A DNA stretch of 64,000 nt from JBBRBB01 sp038206235 (GTDB lineage Bacteria > Bacteroidota > Bacteroidia > Chitinophagales > Chitinophagaceae). The stretch covers positions 1-64,000 of the forward strand of contig JBBRBB010000003.1 of NCBI GenBank assembly GCA_038206235.1. Reading direction: 5' to 3'. This document shows positions 34,016-41,878 of the stretch, piece after piece (the first letter of the stretch is position 1; each line of letters starts with the position of its first letter). The notes under the pieces are model-generated. The model made no database searches and had not been told where the DNA came from. It saw only the letters and a list, made by a program, of their open reading frames with translations. The position numbers and the translations under genes are program-made.

Positions 34016-35509
34016 TTATTCAACTTTTGTAATTTTTAAAACATTTGTAGGTAAATGCAGCTTCACTGGCGTGCTTCCTGTATTTACAACAATACTATCC
34101 TGCTCTATAAATCCTCTCTCTTTTAAGATATTAATTTGATCGGATATGATGCCATCAAGGCTTATTTCTTCGGCATAATAAAATGCACGCACACCCCAGC
34201 TTAAGCTTAATTGATTTACAAGAGATCTTTTTTTTGTAAAAATATATAAGGGAGATGCAGGGCGGTAGCTGCTTAGCATGAAGGCAGTGTAGCCGCTCTG
34301 CGTCATTCCAATTAAAGCATCTGCATTTACATCTTTTGCAATTTTACAGGCATTGTAGCAGATTGCATCGCTGAGAAAAGAGGGAGAATGTGCCAAAGGT
34401 TTCAGGTCTTCTTCACGGTTGTAGCGGTATTCTGTTTTTTCTACCTCCATAATAATTTTTCGCATGGTTTCCACAACGAGTGCAGGATGCTTGCCCATTG
34501 CCGTTTCACCGCTAAGCATTACTGCATCTGCACCTTCGAGCACTGCATTTGCCACATCGGTAATCTCGCTTCGGTTTGGCTTGGTTCTTTCAATCATACT
34601 CTCCATCATTTGTGTAGCAACAATTACGGGCTTTGCACGATGAATGCATTTGCGAACGATTTCCCGCTGTGCCATAGGCACTTTTTCTACGGGCAGCTCA
34701 ATACCCAAATCTCCCCGGGCAACCATTACGGCATCCGATTCAAGAATAATATTGCGAAGGTCTTTGAGCGCTGAAGGCATTTCAATTTTTGCAATCACTT
34801 TTATATCGCTCTGTTTTCCTGCAATTCTTTTTTTCAGGTCAATAATATCTTCTGCTTTGCGTACAAAGGAGAGGGCAACCCATTCTGCTTTTTGTTCTAT
34901 AATAAATTCAAGATCTGCCAAATCTTTTGCTGTTAAAGGAGGTAATGATATTTCGGTATCAGGCAGATTAATTCCTTTTTTTGGTAATAAAATTCCGCCC
35001 TGTGTTACCGCTGCTTTTACATCACCGTCTTTTGTTATTTCAATAACAACCACTTCGAGCTTTCCATCATCAATCAAAATTTTATCTCCCACTTTTACAT
35101 CTTCATGCAAGTTTGGATACGATACATACAACCTCTCTTTTGTTCCTAAAACCTCTTCACTTGAGGTAAAGCAAATGATATCGCCAACATTAATTTCGAG
35201 CAGCCCGTTTTGAATATCGCCTATGCGCAACTTAGGTCCCTGCAGGTCTGCAAGAATTGCAATATTATAAGGCTCTTCTTTATTCATTCTTTTTATCAGC
35301 TCAATAGTATTCAGCTTATCATCATGGGTGCCGTGTGAGAAATTCAGGCGAAAAACATTCACGCCAGCTTTTACAAGCTCAAGCAGCTTTTCATACGTAT
35401 CGCAGGCCGGGCCCACGGTTGCCACGATTTTGGTACGATGAAATGTATGTTCAATACCTGCCTGCTTATCCATTTCTTTGTGCAAGTATTTTGAAATATT
35501 ATCAGTCAT
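34016..35509 (-). CDS. pyk: Pyruvate kinase
   Basis: This enzyme converts phosphoenolpyruvate and ADP to pyruvate and ATP, the last step of glycolysis. The 497-residue protein begins the conserved domain with HRTKIVATVGPACDTYEKL. It has the substrate and metal segment KIEMPSALKDLRNIILESDAVMVARGDLGIELP, MAQREIVRKC and TKPNRSEITDVANAVLEGADAVMLSGETAMGKHP. The C-terminal regulatory-type domain ends EQDSIVVNTGSTP. A short N-terminal extension (MTDNISKYLHKEMDKQ) precedes the barrel. It lies downstream of pfkA in the same direction, with 137 bp of tandem repeats between. The shared pathway suggests coordinated expression. Confidence 0.96.
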   Translation of the reverse strand: MTDNISKYLHKEMDKQAGIEHTFHRTKIVATVGPACDTYEKLLELVKAGVNVFRLNFSHGTHDDKLNTIELIKRMNKEEPYNIAILADLQGPKLRIGDIQNGLLEINVGDIICFTSSEEVLGTKERLYVSYPNLHEDVKVGDKILIDDGKLEVVVIEITKDGDVKAAVTQGGILLPKKGINLPDTEISLPPLTAKDLADLEFIIEQKAEWVALSFVRKAEDIIDLKKRIAGKQSDIKVIAKIEMPSALKDLRNIILESDAVMVARGDLGIELPVEKVPMAQREIVRKCIHRAKPVIVATQMMESMIERTKPNRSEITDVANAVLEGADAVMLSGETAMGKHPALVVETMRKIIMEVEKTEYRYNREEDLKPLAHSPSFLSDAICYNACKIAKDVNADALIGMTQSGYTAFMLSSYRPASPLYIFTKKRSLVNQLSLSWGVRAFYYAEEISLDGIISDQINILKERGFIEQDSIVVNTGSTPVKLHLPTNVLKITKVE

Positions 35510-35519
35510 TTTAAAGCCA

Positions 35520-35576
35520 TTAAAGTATATAAGGTAAATAAAGTAAATAAAGTAAATAAAGTATATAAAGTCATAA
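35520..35576. repeat. AAAGTAAAT 9-mer tandem repeat between pfkA and pyk
   Basis: At least four units of AAAGTAAAT or AAAGTATAT lie just upstream of the pyk start. They occupy the place where a pyk promoter would be expected, so copy number might affect expression. Confidence 0.65.
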
Positions 35577-35600
35577 AGTCATTAGTCATTAAAATGCATA

Positions 35601-35646
35601 AACGAGAAACGATAACGAGAAACGAGAAACGAGAAACGAGAAACGG
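35601..35646. repeat. GAGAAAC heptamer array abutting the pfkA stop codon
   Basis: About six units of GAGAAAC run to within one base of the pfkA stop. They have the same period as the arrays near pyrE and in bshC. Confidence 0.8.
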
Positions 35647-36651
35647 TTAACTCGCTAATATCTTCACAATCTTCAGCCACTCTTCGCTTACTTTTTGCTT
35701 TTCACGAATTGCAGTTTCAATGGGTGTATATTGTACTGAATTATTCATAACGCCTACCATCACATTATATCTTCCCTCGATTAAGCTTTCCACTGCATGA
35801 TAACCCATGCGGCTTGCAATAAGCCTGTCTATGCACGAAGGTGAGCCACCACGCTGAATGTGCCCAAGTATTGTAACACGTGTTTCAAGACCCGGAATTT
35901 TTTCCCGCACAATTCGGGCTACTTCATTAGCTCCTTTTATTTCTTTATTTGCAGGGTCTGGCTGGTAACCCTCTGCAACCACCACAAGATTCACCAGCTT
36001 TTTCCTTTTTTCTTTTTCTAATAGGGAGGCAAGCAACTCATCCATACCTGTATCAACTTCAGGAATTAAAATATTTTCTGCGCCTGTGCTTATGCCGCTG
36101 TGCAAAGCAATGTATCCGGCATGGCGACCCATCACTTCAACAATAAATAATCTGTCATGCGCATCTGCGGTATCGCGTATTTTATCTATGGCTTCTACTG
36201 CTGTATTCACAGCCGTATCAAAACCAATTGTAAAATCGGTTCCGTAAAGGTCTTTATCAATAGTACCGGGAATACCAATGCAGGGAATATCGTGTTCCCG
36301 GTTTAGCTTAAGTGCGCCTGTAAAGCTGCCATCACCACCAATAACCACCAGCCCGTTGATGCCTCGTTTTTGTAAATTTTGATAAGCGATAGTTCTTCCT
36401 TCGGGATTATAAAAATCCTTGCTGCGTGCAGTTTTCAGCATAGTTCCGCCGCGCTGAATAATATTGGCAACAGAGCGGGAATTCATTTGAAAAATTTCAT
36501 CTTCTATCATTCCATTATATCCGCGTACAATTCCAAAAACCTCAAGCTCATTATACAAACCTGTTCTTACCACGGCTCTTATGGCAGCATTCATTCCCGG
36601 TGAATCGCCCCCTGAAGTTAATACGCCAATCGTGGTTACTTTGTTTGCCAT
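35647..36651 (-). CDS. pfkA: ATP-dependent 6-phosphofructokinase
   Basis: This enzyme phosphorylates fructose 6-phosphate to fructose 1,6-bisphosphate. The 334-residue length is that of bacterial ATP-type PfkA. The ATP-binding GVLTSGGDSPGMNAAIR (9-25), VVIGGDGSFTGA (about 101-112) and the catalytic GTIDKDLYGTDFTIGFDTA (about 128-146, with the TIDxD-type Asp) are present. The fructose-6-P binding VEVMGRHAGYIA also appears. A Gly follows the GGD motif (GGDGS), consistent with ATP rather than pyrophosphate as donor. pyk follows downstream. A palindrome-rich gap precedes the gene. Confidence 0.95.
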   Translation of the reverse strand: MANKVTTIGVLTSGGDSPGMNAAIRAVVRTGLYNELEVFGIVRGYNGMIEDEIFQMNSRSVANIIQRGGTMLKTARSKDFYNPEGRTIAYQNLQKRGINGLVVIGGDGSFTGALKLNREHDIPCIGIPGTIDKDLYGTDFTIGFDTAVNTAVEAIDKIRDTADAHDRLFIVEVMGRHAGYIALHSGISTGAENILIPEVDTGMDELLASLLEKEKRKKLVNLVVVAEGYQPDPANKEIKGANEVARIVREKIPGLETRVTILGHIQRGGSPSCIDRLIASRMGYHAVESLIEGRYNVMVGVMNNSVQYTPIETAIREKQKVSEEWLKIVKILAS

Positions 36652-36718
36652 AATTTATTTTTAAGGCCAGACCTTAAAGGTTTATAAAATCCGCAGGGGA
36701 TCTTATTTTCTTTTAGGC

Positions 36719-36750
36719 AGACCTCACAGGTTTATAAACCTGTGAGGTCT
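36719..36750. repeat. Perfect 32-bp palindrome (AGACCTCACAGGTTTA and its complement)
   Basis: The 16-nt arm AGACCTCACAGGTTTA is followed at once by its exact reverse complement. A related half (AGACCTTAAAGGTTTATAAA) lies at 36669-36688. Similar palindromes are widespread between genes in Bacteroidota. It lies about 70 bp upstream of the pfkA ATG and could be in its leader or promoter. Confidence 0.8.
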
Positions 36751-36969
36751 TATTTGCAAGGTCTTATTTTCAAAAATAAGGCTTTTGAATACTAACACGT
36801 ATTATTTAAAAAAGGGGAAATTGGTTGTGTGATAAAAATAGAAAAAAAAGAGTATGTAAAAATTAATGGCTTAATTTAATAATTGTATGTGATATATAGA
36901 ATCCTTTAGTTTTTATTATTGAACGATAAGATAAAAAATCTGAACCGGCAAAAAAAATAACGCCCGAGT

Positions 36970-37066
36970 AAACCAAATGTCGCATTAAATTAAAAATAAG
37001 GTAATAAGGGTTTAACCGATACAAGATGTAGTTTTCTGCTAAGATTTAAACCATGGCTTTTAACCT
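36970..37066 (-). repeat. Internal-deletion copy of the 276-bp element
   Basis: AACCAAATGTCGCATTAAAT at the left matches the right end of 12306-12581 read on the other strand. TTTCTGCTAAGATTTAAACC with ATGGCTTTTAACCTT matches its interior. About 130 bp between are missing and the other terminus is not recognisable. Confidence 0.55.
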
Positions 37067-37257
37067 TCTCTATAACTCTATTTATTTCAAAAGTTCCTGT
37101 TCTTTTGAATAATTTATTTTTTCACTTCCTGCATTGCCTGCATTCTCTCACCCTTTTATGCATTAGCAATATGACTCTGCACTTATCAAGGTGTTATCAT
37201 GATAATTTGAAATACTTGAATTGTACATTCTAAATGATGTGCAGCAGATTGTTGTAC

Positions 37258-37695
37258 TCAATTATCCTGAATGTTGGTTGCGGTTCTGTATTTTCTTCTC
37301 CATTCGTCAATCGAAATCTTGCCTGCACCATAAAATAAAAAGAATATAGAAGCGGCAATAATTACCCATGCGGCAAAACCTTCTTCAAAACTGTTGTGTA
37401 TATCAACAACAGCAATGGCAACAATGAAATTTATAATCATTATCAGTGCAACTTCACGAACCCATAAACCAATGATGAAAAAGATGCCGCAGATAAATTC
37501 AGCATAAACAGCAACAATGGCGCTTATCATTGGTACAGGCAAATTAATCTGTGCAAAAAAATCTTTTATGCCCACCAGTTGTTGCCAGTTAAATACAATA
37601 TTCCACATGCCTTCAACTAATCTAAAACCGATTACCAGTCTTAAAAAAATTGCGCCGTATTCTTTTTTTGATTCAAAAAACTGATTCAGTTTCAT
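37258..37695 (-). CDS. DoxX-family membrane protein
   Basis: A 145-residue integral membrane protein of the DoxX/DoxD-like family. The beginning (FFESKKEYGAIFLRLVIGFRLVEGMWNIV), followed by three further helices and ELALIMI-type sequence (REVALIMIINFIVAIAVVDIH), fits the four-helix pattern. The WVIIAASIFFLFYGAGKISIDEW end is also typical, matching the usual GxGxxSLD-type tail. Members have been linked to thiol stress and to terminal oxidase assembly, but function is usually unknown. It is upstream of no obvious partner and transcribed alone. Confidence 0.85.
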   Translation of the reverse strand: MKLNQFFESKKEYGAIFLRLVIGFRLVEGMWNIVFNWQQLVGIKDFFAQINLPVPMISAIVAVYAEFICGIFFIIGLWVREVALIMIINFIVAIAVVDIHNSFEEGFAAWVIIAASIFFLFYGAGKISIDEWRRKYRTATNIQDN

Positions 37696-37751
37696 AAATA
37701 AAATTTTAAATGTAATGCACCCATTTATCTGTAAGCAGTAAAGGCTTATTT

Positions 37752-38101
37752 TTATTTTATTTGCTGCCCTGCAAGCATCAGTGTTTGAGTATAGGGAATC
37801 ATGATGTGAAATTCCCTCATTCCATATTCACGGTTAAAGGGTTCTCTTACTTCCATTCCGTGCATTTTATCTTTAATGGAATTCCACAATGAATCTATAT
37901 CATCTGCTTCTAAATAAAATTCCGATGAATACTTATCGTTCCATGCTTTTTTAATGTGAATGGTGCGGTTATCCTTATATACAATTACATATCACCGTCA
38001 TCTCTTCCTATTTTAAATAGAAGAATATCTGTAAAAAAGTGAACTGTTTTTTTTACGTCTGAAGAGTGAAGCATGGGACTTAGGTATAAAGCTTTGTACA
38101 T
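37752..38101 (-). pseudogene. VOC (glyoxalase/bleomycin-resistance) family gene with one-base deletion
   Basis: The frame starts MYKALYLSPMLHSSDVKKTVHFFTDILLF and stops at a TAA about 37 codons in. One base missing at GGTGATATGTAATTG (near 37984) would restore RDDGDYVIVYKDN and lead into IHIKKAWNDKYSSEFYLEADDIDSLWNSIKD. The second frame ends naturally at 37752 after EPFNREYGMREFHIMIPY. The 350-bp span is one short of a multiple of three. The two halves have the paired beta-alpha-beta-beta-beta modules of VOC proteins of about 116 residues. It is either a recent pseudogene or a sequencing error. Confidence 0.75.
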
Positions 38102-38159
38102 ATTAATATTATTGAAGTGATTTGAAAAGAGTATTGGCAACTTCGGGGCTTATTCGTGA

Positions 38160-39176
38160 TTAATGCGATATTTTCTTAAACTTCTGAATTGTATTACCAA
38201 GAATGTCTGCAACATAAATATTTTCTTCTTTGTCTGTAACCACATCATGATACCAGCAAACAGGACCATCATATAACCCGCTTCTTCCGAATTGTGATAA
38301 AACATTTCCTGCTGAATCAAAAAAGATAATATCAGAACCTTTATGTTTCAAATAAAAACTCGTAACATCATCAACAGCAACTACAGTGTTTTTTACTTTA
38401 TCAAATGTAACCGAACAGATATTTCCAAAACTTTTGTTCACCCATTGATTTATAAATTTACCTGTTGAATCAAAGACCTGTACACGACTATTTTCACGGT
38501 CTGCTACATAAATATTTCCCTTATCATCGAGGCAAATGCCATGCGGTATGTTGAATTCTCCCGGACGGTCTCCTTTCTTTCCCCATGCAAAAAGATATTG
38601 ACCTGATGAAGAAAATTTTACAATGCGGCTGTTGCCATAACCATCACTTACGTAAAAAGAACCATCATCAGCAACGGCAACATCTGTAGGGTGATTAAAA
38701 TGTGCTGTATCATCACCGGCAACTTTTGCTTCGCCCAGCTTCATTAATAATTTGCCTTCATGACTGAACTTAAAAACCTGGTGCAGCCCCACATCTGTTA
38801 CCCACACATTATTATTTTTATCAACGGTTAATCCGTGAGGCATAATAAAAAGATTGCTACCCCAGCTATTCAAAATTTTTCCGCTTTGCCTGTCGAGCAT
38901 TAAGATAGTTTTATCCGTAATAAAACTCTCTGGCACGGGCTTAAGCAACGGCCATGTTCTATACGCTCTGTGAAAAATAAAAATATTTTTATTGGTGTCA
39001 ATATCAATACCTGTGGGGTTGCCTAATTTAAAACCAGCAGGTAATTGAGGCCAGTTTTTTGCGAGTTGATATTTAATTAAAGTGTCCATGTCTTTCGAAG
39101 AATTTTGTTGTTGCGTATTTCTGCAACCTGCAACCAAAACCAGGAATGCAAAAATATAATAAAGACAATTTTTCAT
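38160..39176 (-). CDS. NHL-repeat lipoprotein (PAL-like beta-propeller)
   Basis: A 338-residue lipoprotein from the ATG at 39176, with lipobox LVAGC at residues 14-18. The mature part consists of six NHL-type blades, for example GNPTGIDIDTNKNIFI, FIMPHGLTVDKNNNVWVTD, HPTDVAVADDGSFYVSDG, IPHGICLDDKGNIYVADREN and WYHDVVTDKEENIYVADI. The arrangement resembles the peptidylglycine alpha-hydroxyglycine lyase (PAL) propeller, which uses Zn and Ca, but bacterial homologues are rarely characterised. It could equally be a binding protein. The frame extends to 39203, but the shorter form gives the signal peptide. It is divergent from the DUF2652 gene. Confidence 0.8.
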   Translation of the reverse strand: MKNCLYYIFAFLVLVAGCRNTQQQNSSKDMDTLIKYQLAKNWPQLPAGFKLGNPTGIDIDTNKNIFIFHRAYRTWPLLKPVPESFITDKTILMLDRQSGKILNSWGSNLFIMPHGLTVDKNNNVWVTDVGLHQVFKFSHEGKLLMKLGEAKVAGDDTAHFNHPTDVAVADDGSFYVSDGYGNSRIVKFSSSGQYLFAWGKKGDRPGEFNIPHGICLDDKGNIYVADRENSRVQVFDSTGKFINQWVNKSFGNICSVTFDKVKNTVVAVDDVTSFYLKHKGSDIIFFDSAGNVLSQFGRSGLYDGPVCWYHDVVTDKEENIYVADILGNTIQKFKKISH

Positions 39177-39302
39177 TACTTGGGTTTGAAGGTAAAGACC
39201 CATATAACATTGAGGAAAAAAAATTTTTGTGAGAGCATTTATAATTTCTTAGTTTAGAAGTTCCCCGAAATCCTGTATTGGTTGTAACTTTAAAACAAAA
39301 AA

Positions 39303-40367
39303 ATGGAAAACAGAGGGCTGCTTTTTATTCCTGATATAAGCGGCTTTACCCGGTTTATCAACGAAATGGAGATTGAACACAGCCGGCTTATTATCCAGGA
39401 ATTGCTGGAGGTAATGATTAATGCCAACCAGATAGGACTTGAAGTTTCTGAAATCGAAGGCGACGCAATTCTCTTTTACAAATTTGGTGAATCGCCAAAC
39501 CTGGAGGAGTTGTACAAACAGGTAGAGAAAATGTTTTGTGAGTTTCACAGGCATCTTATTGCTTATGAGTATCGCCGTTTTTGTCAATGCAAAGCCTGTA
39601 CATCGGCAATTGAACTTACATTGAAAGTGATTACACATTACGGCGAATTCACCGGCTACACTGTAAGAAATTTCAGCAAGCTCATTGGAAAAGATATTAT
39701 TGTTGCACATCAGCTTTTGAAAAACGACATTGACCAGCATGAATACTGGCTGGTAACCCCGCCATTGGCAGGGCAGAATAACATGCCTGCTCACTTTACA
39801 CAATGGATGAAGTGGAACAGCAGCGCCAAACAAACTGAAAGCGGCGAAATACCGTTTCTCTATACACAGTTAGGCGAGCTGAAAAATGAAATTACACCCG
39901 AACCACTCCCGCAGCCGCAGCTTTCAAAAAAAGTAAAAGTGATTTCTGTTTCCAGCGAATATGAAACAGATATTATTACGCTGTTTCATGCAACCGGAGA
40001 TTTTACTTATCGCAGCCGCTGGCAGCACGGTGTAAAAGCGGTAGAAGAGGTAAATCATTTTTTGCCGCGTGTTGGTATGCGGTGCCGCTGTGTAATGGAG
40101 AACGGGCAAGCTATTATCTACGCCAGCAGCTACTCTTACAGTGAGGAAAGAATTGAGTTTAGTGAAACGGATGAAAAAACAAAAAGCTCGGCATATTATA
40201 CTCTTGAAAAAAACGGTGCTCATAAAACAAGACTAACAATTGATTTTTACATCACGAAAAGTATAGCCGCACAATTTATATTTAAGCTAATGCACAAAAA
40301 GAAAATGGAAGAGAACTTTCATAAATCACTACTGAATCTTGAGCAATTGGTGAAAGAGATTAAATAA
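39303..40367 (+). CDS. DUF2652 protein: cyclase-like domain plus SRPBCC domain
   Basis: A 354-residue two-domain protein. Residues 5-150 resemble a class III nucleotidyl cyclase, with LLFIPDISGFTRFI (metal Asp D11) and EIEGDAILFYKFG (D54), the two metal-binding positions. Between 92 and 101 is a Cys pair (CQCKAC) that could bind metal. Residues about 205-354 look like an SRPBCC/polyketide-cyclase ligand-binding domain. DUF2652 proteins are typical of Bacteroidota and have no proven activity. The last 30 codons (KLMHKKKMEENFHKSLLN, then LEQLVKEIK) are duplicated in degraded form at 41442-41527, beyond the toxin-antitoxin pair. Confidence 0.8.
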   Translation: MENRGLLFIPDISGFTRFINEMEIEHSRLIIQELLEVMINANQIGLEVSEIEGDAILFYKFGESPNLEELYKQVEKMFCEFHRHLIAYEYRRFCQCKACTSAIELTLKVITHYGEFTGYTVRNFSKLIGKDIIVAHQLLKNDIDQHEYWLVTPPLAGQNNMPAHFTQWMKWNSSAKQTESGEIPFLYTQLGELKNEITPEPLPQPQLSKKVKVISVSSEYETDIITLFHATGDFTYRSRWQHGVKAVEEVNHFLPRVGMRCRCVMENGQAIIYASSYSYSEERIEFSETDEKTKSSAYYTLEKNGAHKTRLTIDFYITKSIAAQFIFKLMHKKKMEENFHKSLLNLEQLVKEIK

Positions 40368-40418
40368 TTGAATAAGGGAAAAGAAACTTAGAGCCGAACC
40401 ACACGGAATAGAAATCAT

Positions 40419-40426
40419 TAACTTTG
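40419..40426 (+). promoter_or_regulatory. -7 box of the toxin-antitoxin pair (TAACTTTG)
   Basis: A perfect TAnnTTTG match 17 bases before the ATG at 40444. It indicates that the pair has its own promoter independent of the DUF2652 gene. No clear -33 TTTG. Confidence 0.45.
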
Positions 40427-40443
40427 AAGATTATTAAAAATTC

Positions 40444-40731
40444 ATGACAAATTCTTCTCACATTCATCAATACCTTAAGCCACTTGCATGGGATGTAAAC
40501 CTTACCCCTGAAGAATTGGAAGAGTTGTTTTCAGGCAAAAAAAAGATTATACGCGGCGTAACAGCTCAAAATATTTATGTGAAGCTTTTGGGAAGTTATA
40601 GCTGGTACACTCTTTTAAAAATAGCCGGGAAAGAAAAGCTGCGGGAAATATTAACGGACGAAATAATTACAAGGCTAAAGTCAAAAACCCTGCAGCAAAA
40701 ATATTTTTATGCAAGAGCCTTATTATTTTAA
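40444..40731 (+). CDS. Putative antitoxin partner of the AbiEii-like toxin
   Basis: A 95-residue soluble protein, mostly helical, beginning MTNSSHIHQYLKPLAWDVNLTPEELEELFSGKK. The order of an N-terminal segment with W and D, then a short helix and ILTDEIITRLKSKTLQQKYF, resembles the small DUF6922-type proteins found before AbiEii-like nucleotidyltransferases in Bacteroidota. This is a resemblance by eye. Its end overlaps the start of the toxin gene by 23 bases, which implies translational coupling. As the first gene of the pair it would be the antitoxin. It has no recognisable DNA-binding motif. Confidence 0.65.
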   Translation: MTNSSHIHQYLKPLAWDVNLTPEELEELFSGKKKIIRGVTAQNIYVKLLGSYSWYTLLKIAGKEKLREILTDEIITRLKSKTLQQKYFYARALLF

Positions 40732-41386
40732 TTCGCTTTATCCCTTGCAGGATAAGGCATTGAAAATAATAGACGGAACAGCAACCGGCTTTTATCTCAC
40801 AGGCGGCACGGCATTAAGCAGGCATTATTTACATCATCGCTATTCAGATGACCTTGATTTTTTTATGAATGCACAACCTGATTTTCATCAGCAGGTTGAT
40901 GCAATAATAATTGCACTAAACAAAAGTTTCAATCAATCTTTATCTGCAAGCCTGAAAGAAGACACTTTTGTACGCTTATTCATTTCAGAAAAAGATGTTC
41001 TTTTAAAAATTGATTTTATTAATGATGTGGCTTTTCATTCCGGTAATCTTGTTGCAAGCAGCCTGTTTTCAAAAACCGACAGCCTTCAAAATATTCTCAC
41101 CAATAAAATTTCGGCGCTTCCGAGAGATGAATCCAAAGATTTTGCTGACCTGCTCTTTATTGCACGCTTTCTTTTTTTTAACTGGGAGCAGGCAATAAAT
41201 GAAGCCAAACAAAAAGATACCTGGGTAAATGAATTGGATATTTCAAAGCGGTTACATGAATTTTTGGTTGATAGATTTAAGGGATTGAAATGGATAGAAA
41301 ATATTGACTTTAGAAAATGTGAAGAGCAGTTAGCACAAATAGCATTAGATGTTTTAAACGGGGCTGATAATTCTGTTTGCATATAG
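40709..41386 (+). CDS. AbiEii/AbiGii-type nucleotidyltransferase toxin
   Basis: A 225-residue protein of the nucleotidyltransferase AbiEii/AbiGii toxin family. The NTase signature is present: FYLTGGTALSRHYLHHRYSDDLDFF at about 28-52, with GGTALS and the DDLD metal site. A third acidic strand (LLKIDFIND, about 100-108) follows. Family toxins block growth by adding nucleotides to tRNA or another target, and the pairs are type IV toxin-antitoxin systems. The segment SKDFADLLFIAR is also conserved in the family. It overlaps its putative antitoxin gene. The pair lies between the intact and the degraded copy of the DUF2652 3' end, which suggests it came in by recombination. Confidence 0.82.
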   Translation: MQEPYYFNSLYPLQDKALKIIDGTATGFYLTGGTALSRHYLHHRYSDDLDFFMNAQPDFHQQVDAIIIALNKSFNQSLSASLKEDTFVRLFISEKDVLLKIDFINDVAFHSGNLVASSLFSKTDSLQNILTNKISALPRDESKDFADLLFIARFLFFNWEQAINEAKQKDTWVNELDISKRLHEFLVDRFKGLKWIENIDFRKCEEQLAQIALDVLNGADNSVCI

Positions 41387-41441
41387 AGAGCAGAACTATG
41401 CTAACGCACGAACGCTTGAAGATAAAGAACCCCTTTGAGAC

Positions 41442-41527
41442 AAGAAGCTAACAGGAAAAAGAAACTGGAAGATGACTTTCAAAAAATCGTTACAGAATCT
41501 TGAACAATTGGTGAAAGAGATTAAATA
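41442..41527 (+). pseudogene. Degraded duplicate of the DUF2652 gene 3' end
   Basis: The sequence AAGCTAAC...AAAAAGAAACTGGAAGATGA...GAATCTTGAACAATTGGTGAAAGAGATTAAATAA parallels the last 85 bases of the gene ending at 40367. The final 25 bases before the stop are nearly identical and the rest is about 75-80% similar, with at least one small indel. It forms an imperfect direct repeat on the far side of the toxin-antitoxin pair. It may be a leftover of an allelic or paralogous gene end brought by the insertion. Confidence 0.75.
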
Positions 41528-41878
41528 ACCTGCAAGGCTTTTTATTTTAATAAGAAGAATTTTTATGGTACAAGCTTAGTTCTTCGTGGTATCTGGGTTG
41601 CGTCGTAATTCTTTCATCTGAAGTACAAATGGCATCTGTGGTTTCAACAATTAAATTCATCTCTAATTTCTTACCTTGCTTTTATTTATTTTTTCAAAAT
41701 GAAAAAGCTTAATAATACTTATTCTGGTGAAGTGCTTCAATACGAATTTTTAATATTATTGAATATTTCACAAAGTTGCTGAAATTAAAGTAGTGAAAAT
41801 GACTTAATTGATTTAAGAAAAACACCAAACAGTTTTTGTGCACAACACTGATGAACTATAACAAAACAAGATTGCAAA
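41528..41878. other. Intergenic region before the Fic gene
   Basis: This 350-bp gap contains an inverted, diverged copy of the dispersed GCAACGAAGATGC repeat (41560-41606) and otherwise AT-rich sequence. No gene or terminator was seen. Confidence 0.5.
41560..41606 (-). repeat. Third, inverted copy of the dispersed repeat
   Basis: Read on the minus strand it gives CGACGCAAC, then AGATACCACGAAGAACT, and ends in GTACCATAAAAATT. This follows 44796-44842 (CGACGCAAC, AGATGCCATGAAAAACT, GGTAACATAAAAAATC) with several mismatches. Confidence 0.45.

Larger units (their letters stand above)
36652..37257. other. Intergenic region with repeats, no gene
   Basis: The pfkA-proximal part holds the 32-bp palindrome at 36719-36750 and a related half copy at 36667-36687. 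The middle holds a fragment of the 276-bp element at 36970-37066. No coding frame, RNA or clear promoter is convincing in the rest. Confidence 0.55.

Noticed and set aside
34388..35213. Plus-strand frames of 128 and 189 residues
   Set aside because: They are antisense to pyruvate kinase; their Ser/Phe-rich composition reflects codon use of the real gene.
35520..35646. Tandem repeats considered as CRISPR array or replication iterons
   Set aside because: The units are 7-9 bp with no spacers, no cas or rep gene and no DnaA-type boxes nearby.
36719..36750. 32-bp palindrome considered as a specific pfkA operator
   Set aside because: A related half copy is next to it, and such palindromes are common intergenic repeats in the phylum, so a repeat is the safer call.
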